From the NCBI RefSeq assembly GCF_018131015.1, contig NZ_JAFCJJ010000014.1, positions 62,001-126,000 on the forward strand: a stretch of 64,000 nucleotides of DNA, read 5' to 3'. Source of the stretch: Bradyrhizobium diazoefficiens. Lineage in GTDB: Bacteria > Pseudomonadota > Alphaproteobacteria > Rhizobiales > Xanthobacteraceae. Made by a program: the position numbers and the translations under genes. How positions within the stretch are numbered: the first letter of the stretch is position 1; each line of letters opens with the position of its first letter. Below are positions 25,224-34,105 of this stretch, one piece after another. The notes below the pieces were generated by a model. It was not told where the DNA came from and did no database searches. It was given only the letters and a program-made list of their open reading frames with translations.

Positions 25224-25985
25224 TCAGGCCGGAACGTCGGCGAGCTTCTCGATCGCCGATTTGTGGAGGTCGCTCTGCTGCTGCAGCAGGTTGGCGACGG
25301 CGGCGTAGCTGCGCATCACCTCGACCATGCGGCTCATCTCGCCGACCGCGTTCACGTTCGACTTCTCGATGTAGCCCTGGCGCACGCTGGATTTGGCGTC
25401 GGCGAGCGGCGTGGCGGAGCCGGTGGCATAGAGATTGGCGCCGAGCTTGGTCAGCCTGGCCGGATCGTCGAACGACACCATGCGGATCTTGCCGCGGATC
25501 GAATCGGTCTTGGCCGTGCCCTCGAGCACCGTGACGGTGCCGTCGGGCGCGATGTTGATGTCGTGGTCGGTCGGCTGGAAGGTGATCGGGCCGGCATTGC
25601 CGAGAACGGGGTTGCCGTCGGCGGTGACGAGCTGGCCGGTGCTGCTCAGCGAGAATTTGCCGTCGCGGGTGTAGCGCTCGCCGCCATTGGCCTGCACCGC
25701 GAAATAGGCGTTGCCGTCGATCGCCATGTCGAGCGGGTTGTTGGTCGGCTGCATCGGACCCTGGACCAGGTCGCGGAAGGTGCCGCGGTCCTGCACATAG
25801 GAGACCCGGCGGTCGGTGCCGGTGAAATTGTCCTCGCGCGCATTCGTGTTGAGGAACTCCTCGAACAGCGAATGGTCGGCCTTGAAGCCGTTGGTGTTGG
25901 CATTGGCGACGTTGTTGGCGATGACATCCATCTGCCGTTCCAGCGTCATCTGCCGTGACAAGCCGATCAGAAGCGCGTTCTGCAT
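25224..25985 (-). CDS. flgF: Proximal rod protein FlgF
   Basis: FlgF is a rod subunit. The 253-residue protein has the rod signature (MTLERQMDVIANNVANANTNGFKADHSLFEEFL), a central DMAIDGNAYFAVQ segment, and the C-terminal helix (VGEMSRMVEVMRSYAAVANLLQQQSDLHKSAIEKL). ATG 25985 has GGGGAG upstream; a longer in-frame start at 26027 would add an unlikely Arg/Gly-rich leader. It is the first gene of the flgF-G-A-H operon, about 100 bp after the predicted sigma-54 transcription start. Confidence 0.94.
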   Translation of the reverse strand: MQNALLIGLSRQMTLERQMDVIANNVANANTNGFKADHSLFEEFLNTNAREDNFTGTDRRVSYVQDRGTFRDLVQGPMQPTNNPLDMAIDGNAYFAVQANGGERYTRDGKFSLSSTGQLVTADGNPVLGNAGPITFQPTDHDINIAPDGTVTVLEGTAKTDSIRGKIRMVSFDDPARLTKLGANLYATGSATPLADAKSSVRQGYIEKSNVNAVGEMSRMVEVMRSYAAVANLLQQQSDLHKSAIEKLADVPA

Positions 25986-26097
25986 CGGAAATCTCCCCTG
26001 AGCGGGCCTGCCACTTCGCTCTCCCAAGCGCCGCAGTGGACCCCGTGAAAGAGGCCGTCAGGTTCTCCCAAACCGTTCGGTCTCGGTCCCCTCTCAG

Positions 26098-26113
26098 CGA
26101 AAGCCGTGCCAAC
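26098..26113 (-). promoter_or_regulatory. Sigma-54 promoter of flgF-flgG-flgA-flgH
   Basis: On the minus strand TTGGCACGGCTTTCGC matches TTGGCACG-N4-TTGC with a single change in the -12 part. The spacing is exact. The start of transcription would be near 26086. Confidence 0.8.
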
Positions 26114-26196
26114 CCGGAAAATTGAGCGATTTCAGCGTGTTGCCGTTTTTCGACCGGCGCCGCAGGGCGGCAGAAAGGTTCTGTTAGCCATCTCTG

Positions 26197-26224
26197 CCCG
26201 GCAGATTTTTCCTAGCCGGGGCGT
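26197..26224. promoter_or_regulatory. GC-rich palindromic element, possible FlbD (ftr-like) site
   Basis: CCCGGCAGATTTTT, then CCTAG, then CCGGGGCGT. It lies 85-110 bp upstream of the flgF -24 element and shares CCCGGCAGATTTT and CCGGGGCGT with the element upstream of flgI. Confidence 0.5.
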
Positions 26225-26239
26225 CTTGGAAAGATTCCG

Positions 26240-26258
26240 TTAACCATTCTTACCTTAG
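26240..26258 (+). promoter_or_regulatory. CtrA half-site and possible -10 upstream of fliL
   Basis: TTAACCAT is followed, 13 bases from its start, by CCTTAG, the same spacing as TTAA to CCTAG in the fliC2 and flaF promoters. The first TTAA half is missing (GAAA), so this is a weaker site than the others. The whole 382-bp flgF-fliL gap otherwise holds only the two flgF elements. Confidence 0.4.
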
Positions 26259-26366
26259 CGTTGCACTTGAGAGGGGCGCGTTGCGCTGGGGCATTTGTAT
26301 CGCGTCACTGTCTGCCGGCTGGCTTCGCTCTATCGACCCATTACGAGATGAGCGGCGCGATCGACC

Positions 26367-26867
26367 ATGGCAGAGATTGAAGCGGAAGGCGGCCTGGCCG
26401 TCGAAGGCGCGGTAGCCGCCCCGCCCAGGAACAAGCTCAGGCTCATCATCATGGCCGTCGGCCTGCTCGCCGTCCTCGGCGTCGGTGCCGCGGCCTGGTT
26501 CGTCTTCTTCAGCCACGGCGACGAGGTGCGTCATGCCGAGGCCGCGCCGCCGGCCAAGCCGCCGGCCTTCCTCGACGTCCCCGACATGATGGTCAACCTC
26601 GCCGGCGCGCCGGGCGAGCGCGTGCAATATCTGCGGCTGAAGATCGTGCTGGAGCTGAAGGAAGAGAGGCAGGTCGAGGCGATCAAGCCGACGATGCCGC
26701 GCATCACCGACATCTTCCAGACCTATGTCCGGGAACTTCGCCCCTCCGACCTCAACGGCTCCGCCGGCCTCTTCCGCCTCAAGGAAGAGCTGACCAGGCG
26801 CGTCAACGCGGCGGTCGCGCCGATCCAGGTCAGCGCGGTGCTGTTCAGGGAAGTCGTGATCCAGTGA
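26367..26867 (+). CDS. fliL: Flagellar basal body-associated protein FliL
   Basis: FliL is an inner-membrane protein that stabilises the stator-rotor interface. The 166-residue protein has a short cytoplasmic N-terminus, one membrane segment (LRLIIMAVGLLAVLGVGAAAWFVFF) and a periplasmic domain with FLDVPDMMVNLAG and RVQYLRLKIVLEL, normal for the family. It heads a plus-strand run fliL-fliM-DUF6468-motE-TPR gene and is divergent from flgF. Confidence 0.92.
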   Translation: MAEIEAEGGLAVEGAVAAPPRNKLRLIIMAVGLLAVLGVGAAAWFVFFSHGDEVRHAEAAPPAKPPAFLDVPDMMVNLAGAPGERVQYLRLKIVLELKEERQVEAIKPTMPRITDIFQTYVRELRPSDLNGSAGLFRLKEELTRRVNAAVAPIQVSAVLFREVVIQ

Positions 26868-26886
26868 GCGGGATGGGCTAGGGATC

Positions 26887-28089
26887 ATGGCGGGGAACGA
26901 CCAGGTCGACCAGGATGCAATTGCCGCCCAATGGGAGGCCTCGCTTGATTCCGAGGATCCCGCGGAGGCCGCGAAGGCTGCTGCCGAGAACGAATTGTCC
27001 GAGACCATGGCCCTGCAATGGGCGGCCATGGTCGAGGACGGCAGCCGCGATCTCGGCTCCGGCAAGAACTCCGGCGAGCGGGTGCTGTCGCAGGAGGAGA
27101 TCGACAATCTCCTCGGCTTCACCGTCGGCGACGTCACCGTCGACGACCATTCCGGCATTCGTGCCATCATCGATTCGGCGATGGTCTCCTACGAGCGTCT
27201 GCCGATGCTCGAAATCGTCTTCGACCGCCTGGTACGGTTGCTGACGACATCCTTGCGCAACTTCACCTCCGATAACGTCGAAGTCTCGCTCGACCGCATC
27301 ACCTCGGTGCGCTTCGGCGACTACATGAATTCGATCCCGCTGCCGGCCGTGCTCTCGGTGTTCAAGGCCGAGGAGTGGGAAAACTTCGGCATGGCGACGG
27401 TCGATTCCAGCCTGATCTACTCGATGATCGACGTGCTGCTCGGCGGTCGGCGCGGCACGAGCCAGCTCCGCATCGAGGGCCGGCCCTACACCACGATCGA
27501 GACCGAGCTGGTCAAGCGGCTGGTCGAGGTGGTCCTGGCCGACGCCGAGCAGGCGTTCCGGCCGCTGTCGCCGGTGACCTTCACGATCGACCGGCTGGAG
27601 ACCAACCCGCGCTTCGCCGCGATCAGCCGCCCGGCCAACGCCGCGATCCTGGTGCGCCTGCGCATCGACATGGAAGACCGCGGCGGCAACATCGAGCTCC
27701 TGCTGCCTTACGCGACCATCGAGCCGATCCGGGGCGTGCTGCTCCAGATGTTCATGGGCGAAAAGTTCGGCCGCGACACCATCTGGGAAGGCCATTTCGC
27801 CACCGAGATCGTGCAGGCCGAGGTCGCCGTCGACGCCGTGCTCTACGAGGCCGACATTCCCTTGAAGCAGCTGATGCGCCTGAAGGTCGGCGACACGTTG
27901 CCGCTCGACATGGGCGCCGATGCCAATGTGACGGTGCGCTGCGGCAGCGTCACGCTGACCGAAGGCCGGATGGGCCGGGTCGGCGACCGCGTCGCAATCC
28001 GCGTGACGAAACCCCTGCGCAAGCAAAGTACGACACTTGCGATGTTCGAGAAGGTTGACGAGCAGAACAAGATGATGGAGGCCCAATGA
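26887..28089 (+). CDS. fliM: Flagellar motor switch protein FliM
   Basis: FliM is the C-ring protein that binds CheY-P. The 400-residue protein has an acidic N-terminal extension of about 65 residues, then VLSQEEIDNLLG, the central domain with RLPMLEIVFDRLVRLLTTSLRN, and the SpoA-type C-terminus (MRLKVGDTLPLDMGADANVTVRCGSVTLTEG, ending in RVGDRVAIRV). In enterobacteria the EIDxLL motif sits near residue 10, so the extension is longer than usual. The stop overlaps the next ATG (ATGA). Confidence 0.94.
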   Translation: MAGNDQVDQDAIAAQWEASLDSEDPAEAAKAAAENELSETMALQWAAMVEDGSRDLGSGKNSGERVLSQEEIDNLLGFTVGDVTVDDHSGIRAIIDSAMVSYERLPMLEIVFDRLVRLLTTSLRNFTSDNVEVSLDRITSVRFGDYMNSIPLPAVLSVFKAEEWENFGMATVDSSLIYSMIDVLLGGRRGTSQLRIEGRPYTTIETELVKRLVEVVLADAEQAFRPLSPVTFTIDRLETNPRFAAISRPANAAILVRLRIDMEDRGGNIELLLPYATIEPIRGVLLQMFMGEKFGRDTIWEGHFATEIVQAEVAVDAVLYEADIPLKQLMRLKVGDTLPLDMGADANVTVRCGSVTLTEGRMGRVGDRVAIRVTKPLRKQSTTLAMFEKVDEQNKMMEAQ

Positions 28090-28517
28090 ACCACGCCATG
28101 GGAATTGCGATCGAGATGCTGGTGGCAGTCCTGCTGATGCTGACGATCGGCTACTGCGTCCTGCTCAACAAGCGGCTGACCCGGCTGAAGGCGGACGAGC
28201 ACTCGCTGAAGGCGGTGATCGCCGAGCTGATCACCGCGACCGAGATCGCCGAGCGCGCGATCGGCGGGCTGAAGCATGCGGTGCGCGACGTCAACGAGAA
28301 CCTCGGCAGCCAGCTCGCCGCCGCGACCGAGATATCGGACCAGCTCCACAAGCAGCTCGGCGAGGCCGACACCGTGGTCCGCCGCCTCTCCAGGATCGCG
28401 ATTGCCGCGCGCCCCGTGACGCATCCGGAACCGGCCACGCCGTCGACGGCGAAGTCGCTGGCGGCGGCGGCCGAAGCATTCTCCGAGCGCCGCAGGTCGA
28501 GCGGTCTTGCCGCATGA
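28086..28517 (+). CDS. DUF6468-type membrane protein of the flagellar operon
   Basis: The 143-residue protein has one N-terminal membrane segment (IAIEMLVAVLLMLTIGYCVLLNKRL) followed by a long helical, probably coiled-coil part (HSLKAVIAELITATEIAERAIGGLKHAVRDVNENLG). The combination matches the DUF6468 family that sits between fliM and motE in alphaproteobacteria. Its function is not known; its position suggests a motor or stator-related role. Translation is coupled to fliM, and motE begins 9 bp after its stop. Confidence 0.75.
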   Translation: MNHAMGIAIEMLVAVLLMLTIGYCVLLNKRLTRLKADEHSLKAVIAELITATEIAERAIGGLKHAVRDVNENLGSQLAAATEISDQLHKQLGEADTVVRRLSRIAIAARPVTHPEPATPSTAKSLAAAAEAFSERRRSSGLAA

Positions 28518-28526
28518 TGTCAGGGC

Positions 28527-29276
28527 ATGAAATCCTTCCGTAACATCCGCGTTATTCCGGTCGTCCTGGTTGCCGTCGCGGGGCTCGCCACGCTGAAGGT
28601 TGCGGGCCTCGTGCTCAATGGCGGCTACGTCTTCGACTACCAGCCGAACACGCCCAGGAAGTCCTGGGCGCAGGAGAACCTGAACTTCCCGACCGGGCGG
28701 GAGGAGCCCGACATCACGGGATCGACCCAGAAGGAGGCCCCCAAGCCCGCCGCGCCCGAGACCAAGCCCGAGGGCGCGGTCAAGGCCGAGGAGGCCCAGC
28801 CGCAGATCCCGGCCGCGGAGCGCGCCATCCTGGAACGACTGCAGGCGCGCCGCCAGGAGATCGAGGCCCGCCAGCGCGAGATCGACATTCGCGAGAGCCT
28901 GCTGAAGTCGGCGGAGAAGCGCATCGAGAACAAGGTCGACGAGATGAAGGCGGTAGAATCCCGGATCTCCTCGACCCAGGCCGAGCACAAGGCCGCCGAA
29001 GCCCAGCGCATGAAGGGCCTCGTCACCATGTATGAAGGCATGAAGCCCAAGGACGCCGCACGGGTGTTCGACCGGCTGGAGATGGGCGTGCTGATCGAGA
29101 TCGCCTCGCTGATCGCGCCGCGGAAGATGTCCGATATCCTCGGCCTGATGTCGCCGGAGGCCGCCGAGCGGCTGACGGTCGAGATGGCGCGCCGCGCCAG
29201 CGGCGGCGGCGATCAATCCGCCTCCGCGGGCGACCTGCCCAAGATCGACGGTAAACCGACGCAAAAGCCGAATTGA
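28527..29276 (+). CDS. motE: MotE-family protein with MgtE-N-like domain
   Basis: In Sinorhizobium MotE is a periplasmic chaperone for MotC. The 249-residue protein has an N-terminal hydrophobic signal/anchor (VIPVVLVAVAGLATLKVAGLVL), a Pro/Glu-rich linker, a long coiled-coil (RAILERLQARRQEIEARQREIDIRESLLKSAEKRIENKVDEM), and the helical MgtE-N-like end (GMKPKDAARVFDRLEMGVLIEIASLIAPRKMSDILGLMSPEAAERLT). No motC gene lies next to it; the next gene encodes a very large exported TPR protein instead. Confidence 0.82.
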   Translation: MKSFRNIRVIPVVLVAVAGLATLKVAGLVLNGGYVFDYQPNTPRKSWAQENLNFPTGREEPDITGSTQKEAPKPAAPETKPEGAVKAEEAQPQIPAAERAILERLQARRQEIEARQREIDIRESLLKSAEKRIENKVDEMKAVESRISSTQAEHKAAEAQRMKGLVTMYEGMKPKDAARVFDRLEMGVLIEIASLIAPRKMSDILGLMSPEAAERLTVEMARRASGGGDQSASAGDLPKIDGKPTQKPN

Positions 29277-29369
29277 GAGCTCATACTTAAGAAGTCCTTA
29301 ATTGGCAAAACCTACATTCGACGGCACGGGCCGGCACCAGTGCCGGCATCGAGCGTCGAACCGGAAGAT

Positions 29370-32300
29370 ATGTCGCCAATGGCGCGAGAGGCTGCCGCTG
29401 GAGTGTTGTCGCGAGCCCGCGCCCTGGCGCGGGGGCTGTCGCGTCATGTCCGCCTGGCATCCGCGCTCACGGCCTGTCTCCTGATCGGCATCAATGTGCC
29501 CGCCCGCGCGGCCGATCCGGTCCGGGGCGAGGCGACCTTCTCGGCCACCGGCGGCTTTGCCCGCCTCGTCATCAAGCTCGGCGAAGATGTTCCCTCCGAG
29601 GTGACGACGGCAGGCTCCATCCTGATCATCCGCTTCGACCGGCCGGTCGACGTTCCCGTCGACCGCGTTCCGGAAGGCGCGCCCGATTACATCAACTCCG
29701 CCCGGCGCGATCCCGATGGCGTCGCGATCCGGCTGTCGCTGGCGCGGCGCGTCACCGTCAATACCATGAATGCCGGCGAGCGCACCTTCATCGATCTGAT
29801 GCCCGAGGGGTGGAAGGGGCCGCCGCCGAGCCTGCCGATGGACGTCGTCAAGGAACTGGCCGAGCGCGCGCGGGTTGCCGAGCGCGCGCTGCGCGTCCAG
29901 CGCGCCGCTGCCGAGACCAAGAAGCGCCCGCCGATCCGCGTGCGCGCCTCGGTGCAGCCGACTTTCGTCCGGTTCGTGTTCGAGATGCCTGACGGCGTCG
30001 GCATCTCCTCGGTGCTCAACGAGCAGAAGCTCACGCTCGCCTTCAACGCCAACCTCCACTTCGATCTGGCGGACGCGGTGGTTGCCGCGCCGCCGAACGT
30101 GGCCTCGATCAAGCAGAAGGCCGACATCGAGCAGACCACGGTGGAGATCGCGCTGATCGGCGATTCCGACGTGCACTCCTTCCGCGACGAGAAGAACTAC
30201 GTCGTCGACGTTGCCTTCCAGGGCAAGGCGGCAACGAGCGCCGAGGCCGCGATCGCGCAAGTCCGGCCCGGAGGGCAGGGGCCAGCCCCGGCCGCGGAAA
30301 AGCCGGCGGCGGAGCGGAAGGATGCCCGTCGCGAAATCGCGCCGCCGAGCTCGGAGACGATCGCGCGCGAAGCCAACATCGAGGTCAAGCCGGAAGCGCC
30401 CGCAACCGCGCCGCCCGTCGAGGCGCCGAAGGTCGCTCCGGCTGCGACCATGACTGAGACGCCGCGCGCCGTGGAGGCGCCCAAGCCCGCGACGCCTGCG
30501 GTTGCCGAGGCTCCGAAGGAGGCCGTGAAGGAACCGGTCAAGCAGGCGCCTGCCGAGGCGCTGGCCCCGGCCGCGCCGCCTGCAATGGCGGGCGTCGATG
30601 CGCGCCGCGACAGCGACGGACTGCGCGTGACGTTCCCGCTCGAGGTCGCCACGGCGGCGGCGGCGTTCCGCCGCGGCGACACCGTGTGGCTGGTGTTCGA
30701 CTCGCAGAAGCCGATCGACCTCGAGGCGATCCGCAGCAAGGGCGGGGCGATGATCGGCGACGTCACCCGCATGCCGCTCGACAAGGGACAGGCGGTGCGC
30801 ATCCGTCTCACCCGTCCGCTGGTCTATTCGCTGACGAGCGAGGAGGTCGGCAAGGAGACGCACTGGCTGCTGACGCTTGCCGACAGGCTCCAGGCGACGC
30901 CGCTGCCGCTGATGATGTCGCGCAACATCACCGATCCCGCGCTCGCCAACATTGCGATCCCCTTCGCCAATCCGGGCCTGCTGCACAAGTTCACCGATCC
31001 CGACGCCGGCGACACGCTCTACGTCGTCACCGCGCAGCGGCCGCTGCGCGGCTTCATCAAGCGGCAGGATCTGGTCGATCTCTCGCTGTTCGAATCCGCC
31101 CATGGCATCGCCATCCGGCCGAACTCGGACGAGGTCGCCGTCGAGGTCGGGTCCGACAAGGTCATTCTCGGCAAGAAGGGCGGGCTGACGCTGTCGCCGG
31201 TCGACATCTCGGCCGAGCGCGCCCCGACCGCTGTGCGGCCGATCTTCAGTCCGGACGGCTGGCGCAGGGGCCAGTCCGAGGATTTCATGACGCGCCTGAG
31301 CCGCCTGATCACGGCGATCGCGTCCGTCGAACCGGCGCAGCGCTCGCTGCCGCGGCTCGATCTGGCGCAGTTCTACATGTCGCGCGCCATGTATCACGAG
31401 GCGAGGGCCGTCACCGAATTGATGTTGTCGGATCCCCTCAACAAGGAGGAAAGCGCGGCGCTGATCACGCACGCGATCGCGAGCATCCTGATCGGCCGGA
31501 CGGCGGAGGGCCTGAAGGACCTCGCCAATCCCGTGATCGGCAACAGCCACGATTCCCAGCTCTGGAAGGCGCTCGCCTATGCGCGGCAGGGCAAATGGGC
31601 GGATGCGCGCGAGAAGTTCAAGAACGTCGAATTCGCCATCGCCTCGCTCCCGCTCGACATCCAGCGCGTCGTGACGATGGACGCAATGCGCGCCGCGCTC
31701 GAGGTCAAGGACTATGCCGGCGCCTCCAAGCGGCGCAGCGAGATCGAGGTGATCGGCGTTCCGCCCGAGGCCATGCCCGGCTTTGCCGTGCTGCGCGGCC
31801 GCCTCGCCGAGGCGCTGGGCCACGACAGGGACGCGCTCGACGACTACAGGCTCGCGGTCGCCTCGAACGATCGCCTCGCGGCGGCCGAGGCGAAGCAGCT
31901 CGAGATCGCGCTGCGGCAGCGGCGCGACGAGATCGGCAAAGACGATGCGCTGCGCGAGCTCGAGACGCTGTCCATGACCTGGCGCGGCGACGCGATCGAG
32001 GTCAAGACGCTGCAGATGCTGTCCCAGATCTATGCCGGGACCGGGCGCTATCGCGACGCCCTGACCGCGGCGCGCACCGCCACGAAACTCCAGCCGGATG
32101 CGGAGGCCTCGCGTCAGGCCCAGGATCTCGCCTCCGAGCTGTTCACGCAGATCTTCCTGGGGCCGAAGGGCGGCGAGCTGCCGCCGATCGAGGCGCTCGG
32201 GATGTTCTACGAATTCCGCGAGCTGACGCCGATCGGCCGCCGCGGCGACGAGCTGATCCGGCGCCTCGCCGATCGCCTCGCCTCCATCGACCTGCTCGAC

Positions 32301-33026
32301 CAGGCCGCCGAGCTGCTGCAATACCAGGTCGACCACCGCATCGAGGGCGCGGCGCGCGCACAGGTCGCCGCGCGCCTTGCCATGATCTATCTCGCCAACC
32401 GCAAGCCCGACCTGGCGATCTCGGCGCTGCGCGCGAGCCGCATCAGCGATCTCTCCGGCGAGCTGCGGCAGCAGCGCCTGCTGCTGGAGGCAAGGGCGCA
32501 GAGCGACGTCGGCCGTCACGATCTGGCGCTCGACATCGTCTCCAATGTCTCGGGGCGCGAGGTGCTGCGCCTGCGCTCCGACATCTTCTGGGCGGCGCGG
32601 CGCTGGCGCGACGCCGCCGAGCAGATCGAGCTCTATTACGGCGAGCGCTTCCGCGACTTCAAGCCGCTCAACGCGGTGGAGAAGAGCGACATCATCCGCG
32701 CCGCCGTCGGCTATGCGCTCGCCGACGACACGATCGGCCTCGCGCGCTTCCGCGACAAATATGCGCCGCTGATGAGCGAGAGCGCCGACCGGCTCGCCTT
32801 CGACATCGCCAGCAAGCCGTCGGCGGCCTCCAGCGCCGAATTCGCCGAGATCGCCAAGCTCGCCGCCAGCGTCGACACGCTCGACGGTTTCCTGCGCGAG
32901 ATGAAGCTGCGCTTCCCCGACGCCACCGCCCGCGCGCCCGCCGGGCCGCAGGGCCGGGACGAGGCCGAGCACACCGGCTCGCTGCCGACGATCCCGGTCG
33001 TGCGGCAGATCAAGGTGACGCGGTAA
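29370..33026 (+). CDS. Very large exported TPR-type protein of the flagellar operon
   Basis: This protein of about 1218 residues has an N-terminal signal-like segment (HVRLASALTACLLIGINVPARAA) and a beta-rich, AMIN-like region (GFARLVIKLGEDVPSEVTTAGSILIIRFDRPVDV). A Pro/Ala/Glu linker comes next, then a second beta-rich part, and the last 500 residues are helical repeats of TPR character (ARQGKWADAREKFKNVEFA, YAGTGRYRDALTAARTATK). It is probably periplasmic. It follows motE and could be the client that MotC is in Sinorhizobium; that is inference. The start is uncertain: GTG 29340, ATG 29370 or ATG 29379. Confidence 0.75.
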   Translation: MSPMAREAAAGVLSRARALARGLSRHVRLASALTACLLIGINVPARAADPVRGEATFSATGGFARLVIKLGEDVPSEVTTAGSILIIRFDRPVDVPVDRVPEGAPDYINSARRDPDGVAIRLSLARRVTVNTMNAGERTFIDLMPEGWKGPPPSLPMDVVKELAERARVAERALRVQRAAAETKKRPPIRVRASVQPTFVRFVFEMPDGVGISSVLNEQKLTLAFNANLHFDLADAVVAAPPNVASIKQKADIEQTTVEIALIGDSDVHSFRDEKNYVVDVAFQGKAATSAEAAIAQVRPGGQGPAPAAEKPAAERKDARREIAPPSSETIAREANIEVKPEAPATAPPVEAPKVAPAATMTETPRAVEAPKPATPAVAEAPKEAVKEPVKQAPAEALAPAAPPAMAGVDARRDSDGLRVTFPLEVATAAAAFRRGDTVWLVFDSQKPIDLEAIRSKGGAMIGDVTRMPLDKGQAVRIRLTRPLVYSLTSEEVGKETHWLLTLADRLQATPLPLMMSRNITDPALANIAIPFANPGLLHKFTDPDAGDTLYVVTAQRPLRGFIKRQDLVDLSLFESAHGIAIRPNSDEVAVEVGSDKVILGKKGGLTLSPVDISAERAPTAVRPIFSPDGWRRGQSEDFMTRLSRLITAIASVEPAQRSLPRLDLAQFYMSRAMYHEARAVTELMLSDPLNKEESAALITHAIASILIGRTAEGLKDLANPVIGNSHDSQLWKALAYARQGKWADAREKFKNVEFAIASLPLDIQRVVTMDAMRAALEVKDYAGASKRRSEIEVIGVPPEAMPGFAVLRGRLAEALGHDRDALDDYRLAVASNDRLAAAEAKQLEIALRQRRDEIGKDDALRELETLSMTWRGDAIEVKTLQMLSQIYAGTGRYRDALTAARTATKLQPDAEASRQAQDLASELFTQIFLGPKGGELPPIEALGMFYEFRELTPIGRRGDELIRRLADRLASIDLLDQAAELLQYQVDHRIEGAARAQVAARLAMIYLANRKPDLAISALRASRISDLSGELRQQRLLLEARAQSDVGRHDLALDIVSNVSGREVLRLRSDIFWAARRWRDAAEQIELYYGERFRDFKPLNAVEKSDIIRAAVGYALADDTIGLARFRDKYAPLMSESADRLAFDIASKPSAASSAEFAEIAKLAASVDTLDGFLREMKLRFPDATARAPAGPQGRDEAEHTGSLPTIPVVRQIKVTR

Positions 33027-33107
33027 GATCGCTGCTACTTCAAGGCCTCTCGACAGGCGCCGCGCGAGGCGGCAACCTGTCAGCCTTCATGCCGGGAGAG
33101 CGTTGAA

Positions 33108-33344
33108 ATGAGCAAGCCAGCCAGGACCGAAGCCGAACTCATCGCCATGGCGCGGGCCGAATTGAAGGTCCATGCCGACAGTTTCGACGGCATGGCCATC
33201 TCGATCATCCGGGACGGCGACAGCTGGGAGTTCCGCGCCGATGCCGACCAGGCGACCCGGGACAGGCCGGGCTTCCCCGAAAGCGTCGCCATGTTGGTCC
33301 AGATCGGCGACCACCTCAGCAAGCAGTATGACGTAAAGGGGTAG
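33108..33344 (+). CDS. Small hypothetical protein
   Basis: The 78-residue acidic protein (ELIAMARAELKVHADSFDGMAISIIRDGDSWEFRADAD) has no signal peptide or membrane segment. It has a predicted helix-strand-strand-helix pattern and a GAGAG ribosome-binding site. It lies 81 bp after the TPR gene on the same strand and converges with fliP, stops 5 bp apart. No known family is recognised. Codon use is like its neighbours, which supports a real gene. Confidence 0.6.
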   Translation: MSKPARTEAELIAMARAELKVHADSFDGMAISIIRDGDSWEFRADADQATRDRPGFPESVAMLVQIGDHLSKQYDVKG

Positions 33345-33349
33345 GGAGG

Positions 33350-34105
33350 CTACGACCCCCCGTAGCTCTGCACCAGGCTTCCCGCCACCAGCGACCAGCC
33401 GTCGACCAGCACGAAGAAGATCAGCTTGAACGGCAGCGAGATCGTCGCCGGCGGCAGCATCATCATGCCCATCGACATCAGCACCGAGGCGACGACGAGG
33501 TCGATGATCAGGAAGGGCAGGAACAGGAGGAAGCCGATCTCGAAGGCGCGCTTCAGCTCGGAGATCATGAAGGCGGGAACGAGGATGCGCAGCGCGAGCT
33601 CGTCCGGGGTAGCGGGCGGCGCCTCGCCGGAGAGATCGAGGAACAGCTTGAGGTCCTTCTCGCGCACGTTCTTCTGCATGAAGCCGCGCAAGGGGACGGA
33701 GGCGCGCTGCAGCCCGTCCTCGACGCCGAGCTGGTTGGCGACCAGCGGCCGGATGCCCTCGTCGTAGGATTTCTGCAGGACCGGCCCCATCACGAAGAAG
33801 GTGAGGAACATCGCGAGCGCGATGATCACCGAGTTCGGCGGGGCGGTCGCCGTTCCCATCGCGGTGCGCAGGAGCGACAGCACGACCACGATGCGCGTGA
33901 ACGACGTCATCATGATCAGGATCGACGGCGCGATCGACAGCACCGTGAGCAGCGCAATGAGCTGGATCGCGCGCTCGGTGACGCCGCCGCCCTGGCCGCC
34001 GAGATTGATGCTGATGTCCTGCGCATGCGCAGCCGTTGCGAGAAACGTCGCGCCGGTCAGGACAGAAAGAACAAGAACTCTACGCGGGAGGGCCGATAGT
34101 CTCAC
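33350..34105 (-). CDS. fliP: Flagellar type III export protein FliP
   Basis: FliP is the main subunit of the export gate. The 251-residue protein has a signal peptide (VLVLSVLTGATFLATAAHAQ), as FliP usually does, then TERAIQLIALLTVLSIAPSILIMMTSFTRIVVVLSLLR and the C-terminal FLIIDLVVASVLMSMGMMMLPP segment. The start is a GTG that overlaps the fliO stop (GTGA), so translation is coupled to fliO. Confidence 0.95.
   Translation of the reverse strand: MRLSALPRRVLVLSVLTGATFLATAAHAQDISINLGGQGGGVTERAIQLIALLTVLSIAPSILIMMTSFTRIVVVLSLLRTAMGTATAPPNSVIIALAMFLTFFVMGPVLQKSYDEGIRPLVANQLGVEDGLQRASVPLRGFMQKNVREKDLKLFLDLSGEAPPATPDELALRILVPAFMISELKRAFEIGFLLFLPFLIIDLVVASVLMSMGMMMLPPATISLPFKLIFFVLVDGWSLVAGSLVQSYGGS

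Noticed and set aside
26288..26303. Possible sigma-54 site GGGGCATTTGTATCGC before fliL
   Set aside because: Only the GGCA and GC core positions fit; the rest of the -24 element is absent and a CtrA half-site lies upstream instead.
29298..32972. 1224-codon open frame on the minus strand opposite the TPR gene
   Set aside because: Its sequence is Arg/Gly/Asp/His-rich without protein-like pattern, a mirror effect of high third-position GC in the real plus-strand gene.
30686..33106. 806-codon plus-strand frame overlapping the TPR gene
   Set aside because: Out-of-frame Arg/Ala-rich translation of the real gene with no recognisable pattern.
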